Source of the DNA: Bacillus salacetis
Lineage (GTDB): Bacteria; Bacillota; Bacilli; Bacillales; Bacillaceae_B
Reading direction: 5' to 3'
DNA length: 64,000 nt
Assembly (NCBI RefSeq): GCF_003581585.1
Contig: NZ_QXIR01000009.1
Coordinates: 61,033-125,032 of the forward strand
Below are positions 1-7,163 of this stretch, piece after piece. The notes under the pieces were generated by a model, which did no database searches, was not told the DNA's origin, and saw only the letters and a list, made by a program, of their open reading frames with translations. Made by a program: the position numbers and the translations under genes. The stretch's first letter is position 1, and the number at the start of each line of letters is the position of its first letter.

Positions 1-1253
1 GTATCAAGGTCGACATGATTTGTCGGCTCATCGAGGATCAATAGGTTATAATCACCGACCAGCAGCTTTGCAAGGGAGATCTTCACGCGTTCCCCTCCGC
101 TCAGTACATGAATTGGTTTATGGACGTCCTCTTCATAAAATCTTAATCGTGCCAGGATGATCCTGATGACATGCTGCGGTAGGGTACTGCCTTCTGTTAC
201 ATATTCGAGGATAGTAGAGTTTTCCGGAAGGTTTTCCAGCGTCTGCTCAAAGTATCCCGCCTTCACATTCTGTGCAATGTCCACCTGTTCTGGATCCTCC
301 TGCAGAAGCTGCCTGATCAAGGTCGTTTTTCCGCACCCATTTCGGCCGATGCAAGCTGTTTTACTGCCGGTTTTTAATTTAAGATGGCTGCTTTGATAAA
401 GTTTATTGCCATCAATCCATTTTTCGATGTCTTTAGCTGATAGCAATGTCTTTCTATGGATGGGCGTTTGCAGTTTATATTCCATTTTTACGGCATCCCA
501 CTCAAATGGTTTTTCCACCTTTTCCATCCTGTCAATCCGCTCCCGTATCACAGTGGAAACACGTTCCACTTTCGCTCTCTTCCCTGCAGCCTTCCCTTTA
601 TACAGCTGCCATTCGGAATTCCCCATACGGGAAGGAGGCTTATCCATACCTTGAGCTTGCTTCTTCTTTTGTTCATACCTTTCCTGCAGCCGCTTTTTTT
701 CTTTCGTGTAGCCCTCATACTTCGCTTCCTGCTCTTTCTTTTGCCGTTCCTTTTCCTGCAGATAATCATCATAATTTCCCTGGTACTCTATCAGTTTCCC
801 CTCTTCAATTTCCCAGATTTTTGAACAGACCGCATTTAGAAGGGACCTGTCATGGGATGCCAGGATAAAGCTGCCGTTAAAAGTCTTCAGGCGTTTTTGA
901 AGCTCTTCAATTCTTTCCCAGTCAAGATTGTTCGACGGCTCATCCAAAAACATTAAGCCACTGGTTTCGGAAAAAAGCGCATTCAACTTTTTGATCGTCA
1001 TTTCTCCTCCGCTTAAATAGGTGTCACTGATATTTTGATTCAGCTGCTCAAAATATCCGCTGCTGCAGTACCACTCCACTTCCGGCACTGCATCCGTCAA
1101 TCCCTGAAGGTACTTTAAGAGAAGCGATTTACCTTGGCCGTTCTTTCCTATCAAGCCGATTTTATCCCCTTGATAGATATTTATTTCTTTCTCATCAAAA
1201 AACTTCTTATCACCGATTGTGTATTGAACATTTCTGGCTCTCATCAATAACAT
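1..1253 (-). CDS. ABC-F ribosomal protection ATPase (Vga/Msr-like), 3' end outside window
   Basis: Soluble ABC protein without membrane domains, of the ABC-F class that dislodges ribosome-targeting antibiotics. The first ABC domain has GKNGQGKS (about residues 36-43), the signature LSGGE and Walker B LMFLDEPSNNLD. A long charged linker rich in Lys/Glu follows (about residues 170-260), then a second domain with GRNGCGKTT, LSGGERVKISLAK and LLILDEPTNHVDL. The linker style resembles Vga/Msr rather than housekeeping EttA, which is a family-level judgement. The ATG at 1253 has a GGAGG 7 nt upstream. The C-terminus runs off position 1. The SD lies inside the 3' arm of an intrinsic terminator (1254-1286), and a leader ORF and promoter lie further upstream, so expression is probably antibiotic-inducible by attenuation. 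Substrate class is unknown. Confidence 0.9.
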   Translation of the reverse strand, partial: MLLMRARNVQYTIGDKKFFDEKEINIYQGDKIGLIGKNGQGKSLLLKYLQGLTDAVPEVEWYCSSGYFEQLNQNISDTYLSGGEMTIKKLNALFSETSGLMFLDEPSNNLDWERIEELQKRLKTFNGSFILASHDRSLLNAVCSKIWEIEEGKLIEYQGNYDDYLQEKERQKKEQEAKYEGYTKEKKRLQERYEQKKKQAQGMDKPPSRMGNSEWQLYKGKAAGKRAKVERVSTVIRERIDRMEKVEKPFEWDAVKMEYKLQTPIHRKTLLSAKDIEKWIDGNKLYQSSHLKLKTGSKTACIGRNGCGKTTLIRQLLQEDPEQVDIAQNVKAGYFEQTLENLPENSTILEYVTEGSTLPQHVIRIILARLRFYEEDVHKPIHVLSGGERVKISLAKLLVGDYNLLILDEPTNHVDLD

Positions 1254-1286
1254 AAAAAAACCTCCCCGAAATGCTCCGGAAAGGTT
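1254..1286 (-). terminator. Attenuator terminator overlapping the ABC-F ribosome binding site
   Basis: On the minus strand AACCT...CCG pairs with CGG..AGGTT and runs straight into a T-tract ending at the ATG. The downstream arm contains the GGGGAGG used as SD, so the hairpin could block both transcription and translation. An upstream AAGGTT (complement of 1345-1350) can pair with the AACCTT of the 5' arm and would act as antiterminator. Confidence 0.72.
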
Positions 1287-1424
1287 AGTATGTATTCTAT
1301 GCTCATTAGTTAAAAAAAGTTACACGTACAGAAAAAACCAAGAAAACCTTCTAAAGAAAGATTCCTGCAGACTGAGTGGTATACTTTTTTTGAGCGAAGA
1401 GTCCAAAGTGAAAAATGGACATAC

Positions 1425-1511
1425 TTATCCTATCCGGAACGAGTTTAATTTTACAAATATGCTTTTGCTTTTTCTCGTTTTAGTGGGATAGGTAATTACT
1501 TCATTGCTCAA
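1425..1511 (-). CDS. Candidate 28-residue regulatory leader peptide of the ABC-F gene
   Basis: TTG start at 1511 with AAAGGA ending 8 nt upstream, stop at 1425-1427. The peptide is basic (TKTRKSKS) and contains SIFV at residues 17-20, which matches the core of the ErmC-type macrolide-stalling leader (SIFVI). It sits between a good promoter (1543-1571) and the attenuator. An alternative 2-codon ATG ORF (1496-1504) lies in another frame but its SD spacing is 15 nt. Translation is inferred. Confidence 0.5.
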   Translation of the reverse strand: MSNEVITYPTKTRKSKSIFVKLNSFRIG

Positions 1512-1542
1512 AAATTCAGTCCTTTCTATTTTAGCTACTCTC

Positions 1543-1571
1543 AGTATATTGGCAACCATTAGAATTTGCAA
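1543..1571 (-). promoter_or_regulatory. SigA-type promoter of ABC-F leader transcript
   Basis: Minus strand TTGCAA (1566-1571), 17-bp spacer, TATACT (1543-1548). Transcription would start near 1536, just ahead of the leader ORF SD. It lies immediately downstream of the dinB-like stop codon. Confidence 0.75.
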
Positions 1572-1588
1572 CAAGTCCATGAAAAAAT

Positions 1589-2140
1589 TCACACCCTGCC
1601 GAGTCCTTTTCCCTCCTTGAAAAGCTTCCTGATCAGCCTGATTTGGCCTCTGTGATTGATTTCATCTTCAAATACATGAAACCATTTAAAAAAGTTGTTC
1701 CCCTTTTTGCTGTACCAAAAATCCGTCTCATGATAAAGCCAGCTTTCATCCAGCGAGGCGAACTTTTCTTCCGTGATTTTTCTGACTGCCTCTAATTCAT
1801 CCAGATAGTATTGAAGAGGCTTTCCTTGAATGACTGCAGCCTCTTTCCCCAATCCAACTGCCGGCTCAAGTGTATCTGCATAATCATTGATCTCTTCATC
1901 ACCAGCTTCTTCAAACGTCATTTTTTGATACACTTTTTCGACAGCCGTCAAATGAGCAAGCAGCATGGCGATGGAATTGAACTCACCATTGTGGCGGTAA
2001 TCCACTTCTTCTTGTGATACATTCTTCAAATCAGCCAGCGTGGTGAATCTGGCATAATTCATCATAGATATCAATATAGAGAAATCTTTCTTATATCCGT
2101 CTTTTTCTTTGATTAAAAACATATTTTCATTGATTTCCAT
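1589..2140 (-). CDS. DinB superfamily protein
   Basis: About 183 residues. Recognisable DinB/YfiT four-helix pattern: an early His in HNGEFNSIAMLLAHL and a late His pair in FHVFEDEINHRGQIRLIRK, the usual metal ligands of this fold. Members include metal-dependent thiol transferases and many proteins of unknown substrate, so the exact reaction is not assigned. I chose the ATG at 2140 because GGGGG lies 8 nt upstream; a possible ATG 21 nt earlier has only a weak AAAG. It is a single gene bounded by a MITE-like repeat upstream and the ABC-F promoter downstream. Confidence 0.82.
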   Translation of the reverse strand: MEINENMFLIKEKDGYKKDFSILISMMNYARFTTLADLKNVSQEEVDYRHNGEFNSIAMLLAHLTAVEKVYQKMTFEEAGDEEINDYADTLEPAVGLGKEAAVIQGKPLQYYLDELEAVRKITEEKFASLDESWLYHETDFWYSKKGNNFFKWFHVFEDEINHRGQIRLIRKLFKEGKGLGRV

Positions 2141-2214
2141 ACTCCAGCCCCCTAGAAACATCTTTGATACCTGACTATACTATCATAATAATCAGACATT
2201 TACCCTCATTATTA

Positions 2215-2406
2215 GGCTGTTTTCGCATTCATTGTTGCTTGCGGAAAAATCCCATGAGCCGGATTTTCCCCCTGTATTCCAAGGCCTTTCACTCGAAAAA
2301 GGGAGAGTAGCTCTTTTCTTTCTTGTTTACAGAGATTTTTTCGGTGAATTACCAGGATATTATTTGAAAAAAAAATTAAATAGCAACAAAGTTTACGCAA
2401 AGAGCT
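2215..2406 (+). repeat. MITE-like repeat, copy 1
   Basis: Starts GGCTGTTTTCGC and ends near CGCAAAGAGC, an imperfect terminal inverted repeat shared with seven other copies here. Interior includes the GCCGGATTTTCCCCCTGTATT core. Flanks are AT-rich without a clean duplication. It encodes nothing convincing. Confidence 0.85.
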
Positions 2407-2410
2407 TAAA

Positions 2411-2797
2411 TTAACACTCATTCAACTTCATTTTGAAACGGTTCACGACAAGTTCCCTTATCGGAAGTGTAAATGGATCGAACTTCTCCATGTCATTAAT
2501 ATGAACCCACGCTGCATCCAATAAGTCATCATTTTCAGGGAGGGATGTATCCAAATATAATTCACCTGATACGATTTTTGCCAGGAAGGAGTATTTATCC
2601 GAAGAGATGGACAGCTGTTCAATGGCTTCAGTCCAGTATCCGGTCTCTTCCTGTACTTCCCTTACCATCGCCTGCTCAGGGGTTTCCCCCTCTTCAATCC
2701 CGCCGCCGGGAAAGTTCCATACGATGTCACCTCTCTGAACGAACTGCTTTACCATCAAAATATATTCATCCCTGAATATGATTCCTTGTGAGATCAC
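2411..2797 (-). CDS. Nudix hydrolase
   Basis: 128 residues. A Nudix box runs from the GGGIEEGETPEQ stretch to REVQEETGY (about residues 30-53), matching GX5EX7REUXEEXGU, so it should hydrolyse a nucleoside-diphosphate-linked substrate using divalent metal. The substrate cannot be read from the sequence. The GTG start at 2797 has AGGGTGG about 7 nt upstream. It is transcribed away from a second Nudix gene at 2905, with only ~107 bp between them. Confidence 0.9.
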   Translation of the reverse strand: MISQGIIFRDEYILMVKQFVQRGDIVWNFPGGGIEEGETPEQAMVREVQEETGYWTEAIEQLSISSDKYSFLAKIVSGELYLDTSLPENDDLLDAAWVHINDMEKFDPFTLPIRELVVNRFKMKLNEC

Positions 2798-2904
2798 GCT
2801 GTTCCACCCTTTACTTTTATCTTTTAAATCTATTTTACACCATTTCCATTAAAGTATAAATCTGGTAAACTATATTTCCATTAGTTAGAAAGGAAGATGA
2901 TTGA

Positions 2905-3372
2905 ATGACTTATCCTATTCGGGTCAGAGCCGGGGCATTGATTATGACTGATAAACGAATTCTACTGGTTAAATTTGAAGATGAAAATGGCGTTCACTAC
3001 AACCTTCCAAGTGGAGGGGTCGAAAAAGGCGAATCTACCATTGAAGCAGCAGTACGGGAAGCAAAAGAAGAAGCCGGCGTGGAAGTTAAAGTTGAAAAAC
3101 TTGCGTTCATTTACGAATATGCTCCTCATCATAATGATGAATTATATGGATCAACGCCGAACTTGAGCTTATTTTATGAGTGTTCGATAAGAAATGGCAG
3201 CTCTCCTTCCATGCCTGGTACACCCGACGTTAACCAGACCGGTGTTGAGTGGATAAACTTCACTGAACTGGATTCAATCACACTATACCCGAAGATCCAC
3301 AAGCAAATAAAAGATTATGCCGCGGGACTCTACGAGATGGACCTTATTGAAGAGTGCAGCCTCATGAAATAG
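2905..3372 (+). CDS. Nudix hydrolase
   Basis: 155 residues. Nudix box GGVEKGESTIEA...REAKEEAGV at about residues 37-60 with all conserved acidic residues. The ATG is preceded by AAAGGAAG. Divergent from the neighbouring Nudix gene; the two are not close copies of each other, so this is probably not a recent duplication. Substrate unknown; likely housecleaning of nucleotide derivatives. Confidence 0.9.
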   Translation: MTYPIRVRAGALIMTDKRILLVKFEDENGVHYNLPSGGVEKGESTIEAAVREAKEEAGVEVKVEKLAFIYEYAPHHNDELYGSTPNLSLFYECSIRNGSSPSMPGTPDVNQTGVEWINFTELDSITLYPKIHKQIKDYAAGLYEMDLIEECSLMK

Positions 3373-3437
3373 TGACTGCTCACACTACAGCTCTTTGTAT
3401 GTTACTATGAAGAAAAGTTCTATAAGGATGTGTCAGA

Positions 3438-3683
3438 ATGCTGGTAATTAAAATGTCCAAAGAGGAAAAAGAAGAAATCATCGGCCGGATCCAAACCTTC
3501 CACTACGAACAGCATGGAGAAGAAATCGGGAACATAGGAGCAGAAAATCTTTTTGAATTCTTCATGAAGGAACTTGGTCCTTATTTTTATAACAAGGGGA
3601 TCATGGATTCCAAGGAAGTATTGATGGATAAAATGCTTCAAGTGGAAGATGACTTGTACGCCTTGAAACGGCCTGTGGAATAG
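3438..3683 (+). CDS. DUF2164 family small protein
   Basis: 81 residues, acidic and helical: KMSKEEKEEIIGRIQTFHYEQ, then EEIGNIGAENLFEF, FFMKELGPYFYNKG and DDLYALKRP. This layout fits the DUF2164 family found in Bacillaceae. No known function. SD AAGGATG precedes the ATG. It is followed by a short GC hairpin (3697-3719). Confidence 0.78.
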   Translation: MLVIKMSKEEKEEIIGRIQTFHYEQHGEEIGNIGAENLFEFFMKELGPYFYNKGIMDSKEVLMDKMLQVEDDLYALKRPVE

Positions 3684-3696
3684 GGTACATCTAATA

Positions 3697-3719
3697 AACC
3701 CCCTTCACAAGAGGGGGCT
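3697..3719. terminator. Hairpin between convergent genes
   Basis: CCCCCT-TCACA-AGAGGGGG stem between the DUF2164 gene and the convergent lipoprotein gene. T-tract is poor on both strands, so it may be a weak terminator. Confidence 0.5.
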
Positions 3720-3726
3720 CTATATC

Positions 3727-4170
3727 CTATTCAACTGTATGAATTCCTTCAGTGGCAAACACCTTTTCCGAATTCAGCACATCAATTTCGAGGGCATCTT
3801 CGTCTTTATCTTCAATGATCTTCCTCAACTCATCCTCCGAAATGGGCTGCTCAAGAGGAAAAGATTCATGGATTTCGAAGATTTTAGGCTTTTCACCTTC
3901 TTTATGGCTTACATATTTTTCATCTAATACGAACAGGTCTGTCCCCAAAGCTTCCACGAGCTCTCCGCTGCCAGCGTAAAGCCTCACCTGAAAGGAAGTT
4001 TCTGGTTCTTCCATGTTTGCATCATCCAAAGTGATGTGAACTTCCAGCTTCTTTCCATTCTCTGATAAAGAAACACTGGATTTCTCAATCATTTCTATTT
4101 TCTTATTTCCGCAACCCGCCAGAATAATTAAGAAAACCAGCAAAAGCGCCGCTGCATATAACTTTTTCAC
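3727..4170 (-). CDS. Predicted lipoprotein of unknown function
   Basis: About 147 residues. Signal peptide with two Lys, a hydrophobic core and lipobox LAGC about 20 residues in, followed by GNKK, so it should be lipid-anchored outside the membrane. The body is acidic with a likely beta-rich domain (EVHITLDDANMEEPETSFQVRLY). I set the start at GTG 4170, with GGGGG upstream at good spacing; a longer frame to 4251 would bury the signal peptide. No family was recognised. Confidence 0.8.
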   Translation of the reverse strand: MKKLYAAALLLVFLIILAGCGNKKIEMIEKSSVSLSENGKKLEVHITLDDANMEEPETSFQVRLYAGSGELVEALGTDLFVLDEKYVSHKEGEKPKIFEIHESFPLEQPISEDELRKIIEDKDEDALEIDVLNSEKVFATEGIHTVE

Positions 4171-4261
4171 AATACTATCCCCCTGCCATCTATCTCTGTT
4201 TAATATAATACTATAACGGCAGCCTGCAGGAAAATTGAAATGTATGCTCAAAAAGAATCAA

Positions 4262-4291
4262 AAATTCCCGCATCTTAATTGATGGCGGGAG
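4262..4291 (-). terminator. Terminator of the Hsp20/GerPF-like operon
   Basis: Minus strand CCCGCcATC-loop-GATGCGGG followed by AATTTTTG, directly after the Hsp20-like stop codon. Confidence 0.8.
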
Positions 4292-4293
4292 TT

Positions 4294-4719
4294 TCAATAA
4301 TCAAATTGAATTTTTTCGATTTGACGGGGATAAGTTATAAACAATAAACCGTTATGGACTTGAATATGAATCGTCTCTGCATTGGCGTAACCCGGCAGGT
4401 CGATGATTTGTTCAAATTCACCATACATTCTTTCACTTCTGACTTCCATTTCAACAGGAAAAACATGCCTAATGACACCTTTTACCTGCAGCCTAGTGCC
4501 AGAAAGCAGGTGAATTGCCAAGTCCTCTTTGTTTATACCGGGAATCTCCATCGTAATATAATAATACTCATCGTTTTGATGAATATCGATATTTTGCTGT
4601 TTTTTCTGCTCACTGAAAAAATCTTCCGGCCTTTTTTCCTGAAGCACCTTCGTCCAAAAGTCACTGGAACGATACTCATTGGTAATTTCCATCCATTTTC
4701 TGATCTTTTCAATGTCCAT
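4294..4719 (-). CDS. Hsp20/alpha-crystallin-like spore protein (GerT/CotM-like)
   Basis: 141 residues. An alpha-crystallin domain is visible: YYITMEIPGINKEDLAIHLLSGTRLQVKG near the middle, then FEQIIDLPGYANAETIHIQVHNGLLFITYPR. The GVL-type strand is present as NGLLFIT. In Bacillus such divergent small heat-shock proteins include CotM, CotP and GerT of the spore coat. The two genes upstream in the same orientation are GerPF-like, which supports a coat role over general chaperone work. It ends in a terminator. Confidence 0.75.
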   Translation of the reverse strand: MDIEKIRKWMEITNEYRSSDFWTKVLQEKRPEDFFSEQKKQQNIDIHQNDEYYYITMEIPGINKEDLAIHLLSGTRLQVKGVIRHVFPVEMEVRSERMYGEFEQIIDLPGYANAETIHIQVHNGLLFITYPRQIEKIQFDY

Positions 4720-4731
4720 GTAATCGACCCA

Positions 4732-4974
4732 CTATATTTGATTAGCAATCGGCATGGATGGATTGCCTATTTGCCCCTGATCACTTACATCCGGGTCAAA
4801 ATTACCTGAGTTCAGGAATGCTGCTGCCGGTGACAAATCACCAAATGAAAAGTTTGCTCCCACGAATTTCGAATTGGCGGTGTGGCTGTTTTGCACAGTC
4901 GGACCAATATCGATGTTCCCATTCTGCGTGGTTCCATTGACTTTTATATTAAAAATATTAATTGCATAAGGCAT
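4732..4974 (-). CDS. GerPA/GerPF-like spore germination protein
   Basis: 80 residues. Short beta-rich protein with the GerPA/PF hallmarks: NIFNIKVNGTTQNGNIDIGPTVQNSHTANSK, FGDLSP and a late DPDV.DQGQIG. GerP proteins help germinants pass the spore coat. AAGGAGT precedes the ATG. It lies 12 bp before the Hsp20-like gene and 14 bp after a paralogue, so a three-gene coat operon is likely. Confidence 0.85.
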   Translation of the reverse strand: MPYAINIFNIKVNGTTQNGNIDIGPTVQNSHTANSKFVGANFSFGDLSPAAAFLNSGNFDPDVSDQGQIGNPSMPIANQI

Positions 4975-4988
4975 AATATACTCCTTCC

Positions 4989-5249
4989 TTATAACGGGAC
5001 CAAGGGTTTAGGAAAAACATTTGTAGAGTCAGCAGTACCAATAGATGCCATGTCGTTTACATCCGGATCAATCAGGATGTTTTCCATGATTCCCTCTGTC
5101 GGTGAAGTATCTCCAAAGGAAGAATTGGTTCCCTGCGCTTTACTATTAGCAGTATGGCTGTTATGGGCGGTGTCACCTATGTTCACCGATCCATTTCCTG
5201 AAACACTGTTGACTTTGAGATAATACAGATTGATGACAGTAGATGGCAT
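4989..5249 (-). CDS. GerPA/GerPF-like spore germination protein
   Basis: 86 residues, paralogue of the next gene: INLYYLKVNSVSGNGSVNIGDTAHNSHTANSK then SFGDTSP and DPDVND. The C-terminal tail TNVFPKPLVPL is extra. Start is the ATG at 5249, with AAGGGG 8-9 nt upstream; a GTG three codons earlier overlaps that SD. First gene of the apparent GerPF-GerPF-Hsp20 operon, presumably transcribed in the mother cell during coat assembly (inference from family). Confidence 0.83.
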   Translation of the reverse strand: MPSTVINLYYLKVNSVSGNGSVNIGDTAHNSHTANSKAQGTNSSFGDTSPTEGIMENILIDPDVNDMASIGTADSTNVFPKPLVPL

Positions 5250-5350
5250 ATCGCACACCCCTTATAAACTATAGAGTATCATATGCCAGCAATGCCCACA
5301 TGTTACTGCAGATGCCTTCTCCCGCCTTTCCTTAATCAATTATTCAGTAG

Positions 5351-5632
5351 TCAATCCTTCTCGTTCCGGAAAGCAATGATACTTGTTTTCAAAGATGCAT
5401 ATACACCAACTGCGGCATTCCCATAAATCACCCCCATAAACACCCCTGCCGAAATGCTGCCTTTTTGTGCAAAAAAGATGGAAATAATCAGTTCGATGAC
5501 ATTTGCCAATGTCGGGACCCAATTCCTCCGTATCGAAAAAGTAAGCTTTAGGAGCTGGGTGATGATAATAGTCAATGGAATAGCTGTAACAGCATCCCAA
5601 AAGTTTGTATGTATGACTGGAAAATGTTCCAT
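5351..5632 (-). CDS. Small membrane protein, unknown
   Basis: 93 residues with three hydrophobic segments (AVTAIPLTIIITQLLKL, LANVIELIISIFFA and SAGVFMGVIYGNAAVGVYA) and a charged tail FRNEKD. Length and helix number recall small phage holin-like proteins, but no phage genes lie nearby, so I make no functional claim. AGAGGG precedes the ATG by about 8 nt. Single gene. Confidence 0.6.
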   Translation of the reverse strand: MEHFPVIHTNFWDAVTAIPLTIIITQLLKLTFSIRRNWVPTLANVIELIISIFFAQKGSISAGVFMGVIYGNAAVGVYASLKTSIIAFRNEKD

Positions 5633-5798
5633 AGTCCATCCCTCTCAATATGAAATTTTGATCTTAGATTGTGCAGATCCTGGTGATTCATGTATCCTCC
5701 TTCCCGATTTCCCTGATTCTGCCGTGGTTTAGCCCTTTATCTTTAAGACGTCTGTGTTAAACTATATAAGGCTACATTATCGGGAGGACGTGATTTCA

Positions 5799-5984
5799 TT
5801 GAATAAGAGACTGGCTGTTGTGATTCCAGTTTCCATCCTTGTCTTTATACTATCTCTCTGGTTCTTATCCAGAAGTTATGGCGAAATCGAACAGTCGGCA
5901 AGAATCCTCATTTCGATAGGCGGAATGCTGGTTTCGGGTGTTATAACCTATTTTCTATTTCCTGAAGATGAAAAAGTGAAATAA
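5799..5984 (+). CDS. Small two-helix membrane protein, unknown
   Basis: 61 residues from TTG at 5799, with GGGAGG about 11 nt upstream. Two transmembrane segments (LAVVIPVSILVFILSLWFL and ILISIGGMLVSGVITYFLF) with short charged ends. An upstream in-frame ATG (5754) lies in what looks like the promoter (TATATAAGG), so I rejected it. Function unknown. Confidence 0.6.
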   Translation: MNKRLAVVIPVSILVFILSLWFLSRSYGEIEQSARILISIGGMLVSGVITYFLFPEDEKVK

Positions 5985-6022
5985 AAAAACCCTGTCACAT
6001 AGACGTGACAAGGGTTTTTTTT
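5985..6022. terminator. Bidirectional terminator
   Basis: AAAAAACCCT-GTCAC-loop-GTGAC-AAGGGTTTTTTTT serves both the small membrane protein gene (+) and the dioxygenase gene (-). Confidence 0.9.
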
Positions 6023-6959
6023 ATTCTATTTCCCTCACTTGGACTGGAGGCAATACTTGGTTGATTTTCTCCCTGTGAGGTTCAAATTGGGGAGGGAGTT
6101 TCAAAGCCTGCCCAAGTCCTTCCAGCGGCTCGTCGATAGCAAATCCCGGTGGATCCGTTGCGATTTCGAAAAGGATATCTCCATGCTCCCTAAAATAGAC
6201 CGCGTTAAAATAATTCCTGTCTTGAACCGGTGTCACCGGGTAGCTATTGGCTTCCAGATGGGCTTTCCAGGCCATCTGGTCTTGATCATCATTTGCCCGC
6301 CAGGCGATGTGATGAACCGTCCCCACTCCCATTCTTCCGCGGGGAACCTCATCCATTTTCAAATCGATGATATTCCCTATATCTGAAGTGGATTTATAAC
6401 GGATAAGCCCTTCCTCTTTTCCAATACGCTCAAGCCCCATTACTTCCTCAAGCAGCATGGCAGTCAATTCAGGGCTGGCCGATAAAAGTAAAGCTCCTGC
6501 AAAACCTTGGATGGCCGACTCAGATGTGATCTTGCCAAAATTCCACCCATTGCCTTTTGCTTGCCCGCGCTCAACCAGTTCAAGCTGAAGCCCATGCGGG
6601 TCTGCAAATTGCAAATAGGTTTCTCCAAAACGCACACTCTTTTTATAGGAAATGGCGAAGTCGTTCAATCTATTTTCCCAAAACGGCAGCGCTCCTTCAG
6701 GTACTGCATATGATGTGGTTCCTACCTGTCCGCCTCCAATTCTTCCTTGATGAGCATCATCCCACGGGAAAAAGGTAACGATGGTCCCCGGGCTGCCCTG
6801 CTCATCACCAAAGTATAAATGGTAGGTGCCAGGATCATCAAAATTGACCGTCTGTTTGACCAGCCTTAATCCTAAGACTCCTGCATAGAAATCGATATTC
6901 TCCTGAGGGTTTCCGACTATAGCCGTTATATGATGGATTCCTTTTGTTTGCTTGCGCAT
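6021..6959 (-). CDS. Ring-cleaving dioxygenase, MhqA/MhqO-type (glyoxalase fold)
   Basis: 312 residues, two vicinal-oxygen-chelate modules. The N-terminal module begins GIHHITAIVGNPQENIDFYAGVLGLRLVKQTVNFDD; the second has the metal-site segment GTVHHIAWRAND and a late Glu in DILFEIATDPPGF. These fit the extradiol-dioxygenase-like MhqA/MhqO proteins that handle hydroquinones and catechols in Bacillus. ATG 6959 is chosen because GGAGGAG lies 7 nt upstream; 24 codons further upstream run into the operator. The palindrome 6994-7019 matches the known MhqR box, so repression by an MhqR homologue relieved by quinones is expected. The regulator gene is not in this window. Confidence 0.88.
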   Translation of the reverse strand: MRKQTKGIHHITAIVGNPQENIDFYAGVLGLRLVKQTVNFDDPGTYHLYFGDEQGSPGTIVTFFPWDDAHQGRIGGGQVGTTSYAVPEGALPFWENRLNDFAISYKKSVRFGETYLQFADPHGLQLELVERGQAKGNGWNFGKITSESAIQGFAGALLLSASPELTAMLLEEVMGLERIGKEEGLIRYKSTSDIGNIIDLKMDEVPRGRMGVGTVHHIAWRANDDQDQMAWKAHLEANSYPVTPVQDRNYFNAVYFREHGDILFEIATDPPGFAIDEPLEGLGQALKLPPQFEPHREKINQVLPPVQVREIE

Positions 6960-6993
6960 TTCATCACTCCTCCTATTATAAAGTTCATCATCT

Positions 6994-7019
6994 AAATTAT
7001 CTCGAATTCGAGATAATTT
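6994..7019. promoter_or_regulatory. MhqR-type operator
   Basis: Perfect 26-bp palindrome centred at 7006/7007 with core TATCTCGAATTCGAGATA, the published MhqR box of B. subtilis. It overlaps the -10 and start site of the dioxygenase promoter. Confidence 0.88.
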
Positions 7020-7044
7020 TATTATATCCACTTTCAGTTGTCAA
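7016..7044 (-). promoter_or_regulatory. Promoter of the MhqA/O-type dioxygenase gene
   Basis: Minus strand TTGACA (7039-7044), 17-bp spacer, TAAAAT (7016-7021). The operator covers the -10, so bound repressor would exclude RNA polymerase. Confidence 0.75.
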
Positions 7045-7163
7045 TAGATTACAATCATTCAAGGTTTTTTGTAAAGTTTCATCTTTTAGAACAAGAAGGA
7101 ATTTTCCACTGATGTCGAATTATATAAATAAGTAAATAAAGTTGTTTCATTGGAGGTTTTCTC

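Noticed and set aside
446..868. Plus-strand ORFs of about 120-140 codons over the ABC-F gene
   Set aside because: They overlap a strongly supported gene on the other strand and show no SD or family features.
1496..1504. Two-codon ATGAAGTAA as the ABC-F leader ORF
   Set aside because: SD spacing of 15 nt is poor, whereas the overlapping TTG frame has ideal spacing.
2212..2421. ORFs inside MITE copies (also near 11.7, 22.5 and 57.4 kb)
   Set aside because: They differ between copies and have no shared protein sequence, so they are incidental to the repeat.
5351..5632. Phage holin
   Set aside because: Helix number fits, but there is no phage context and no family match.
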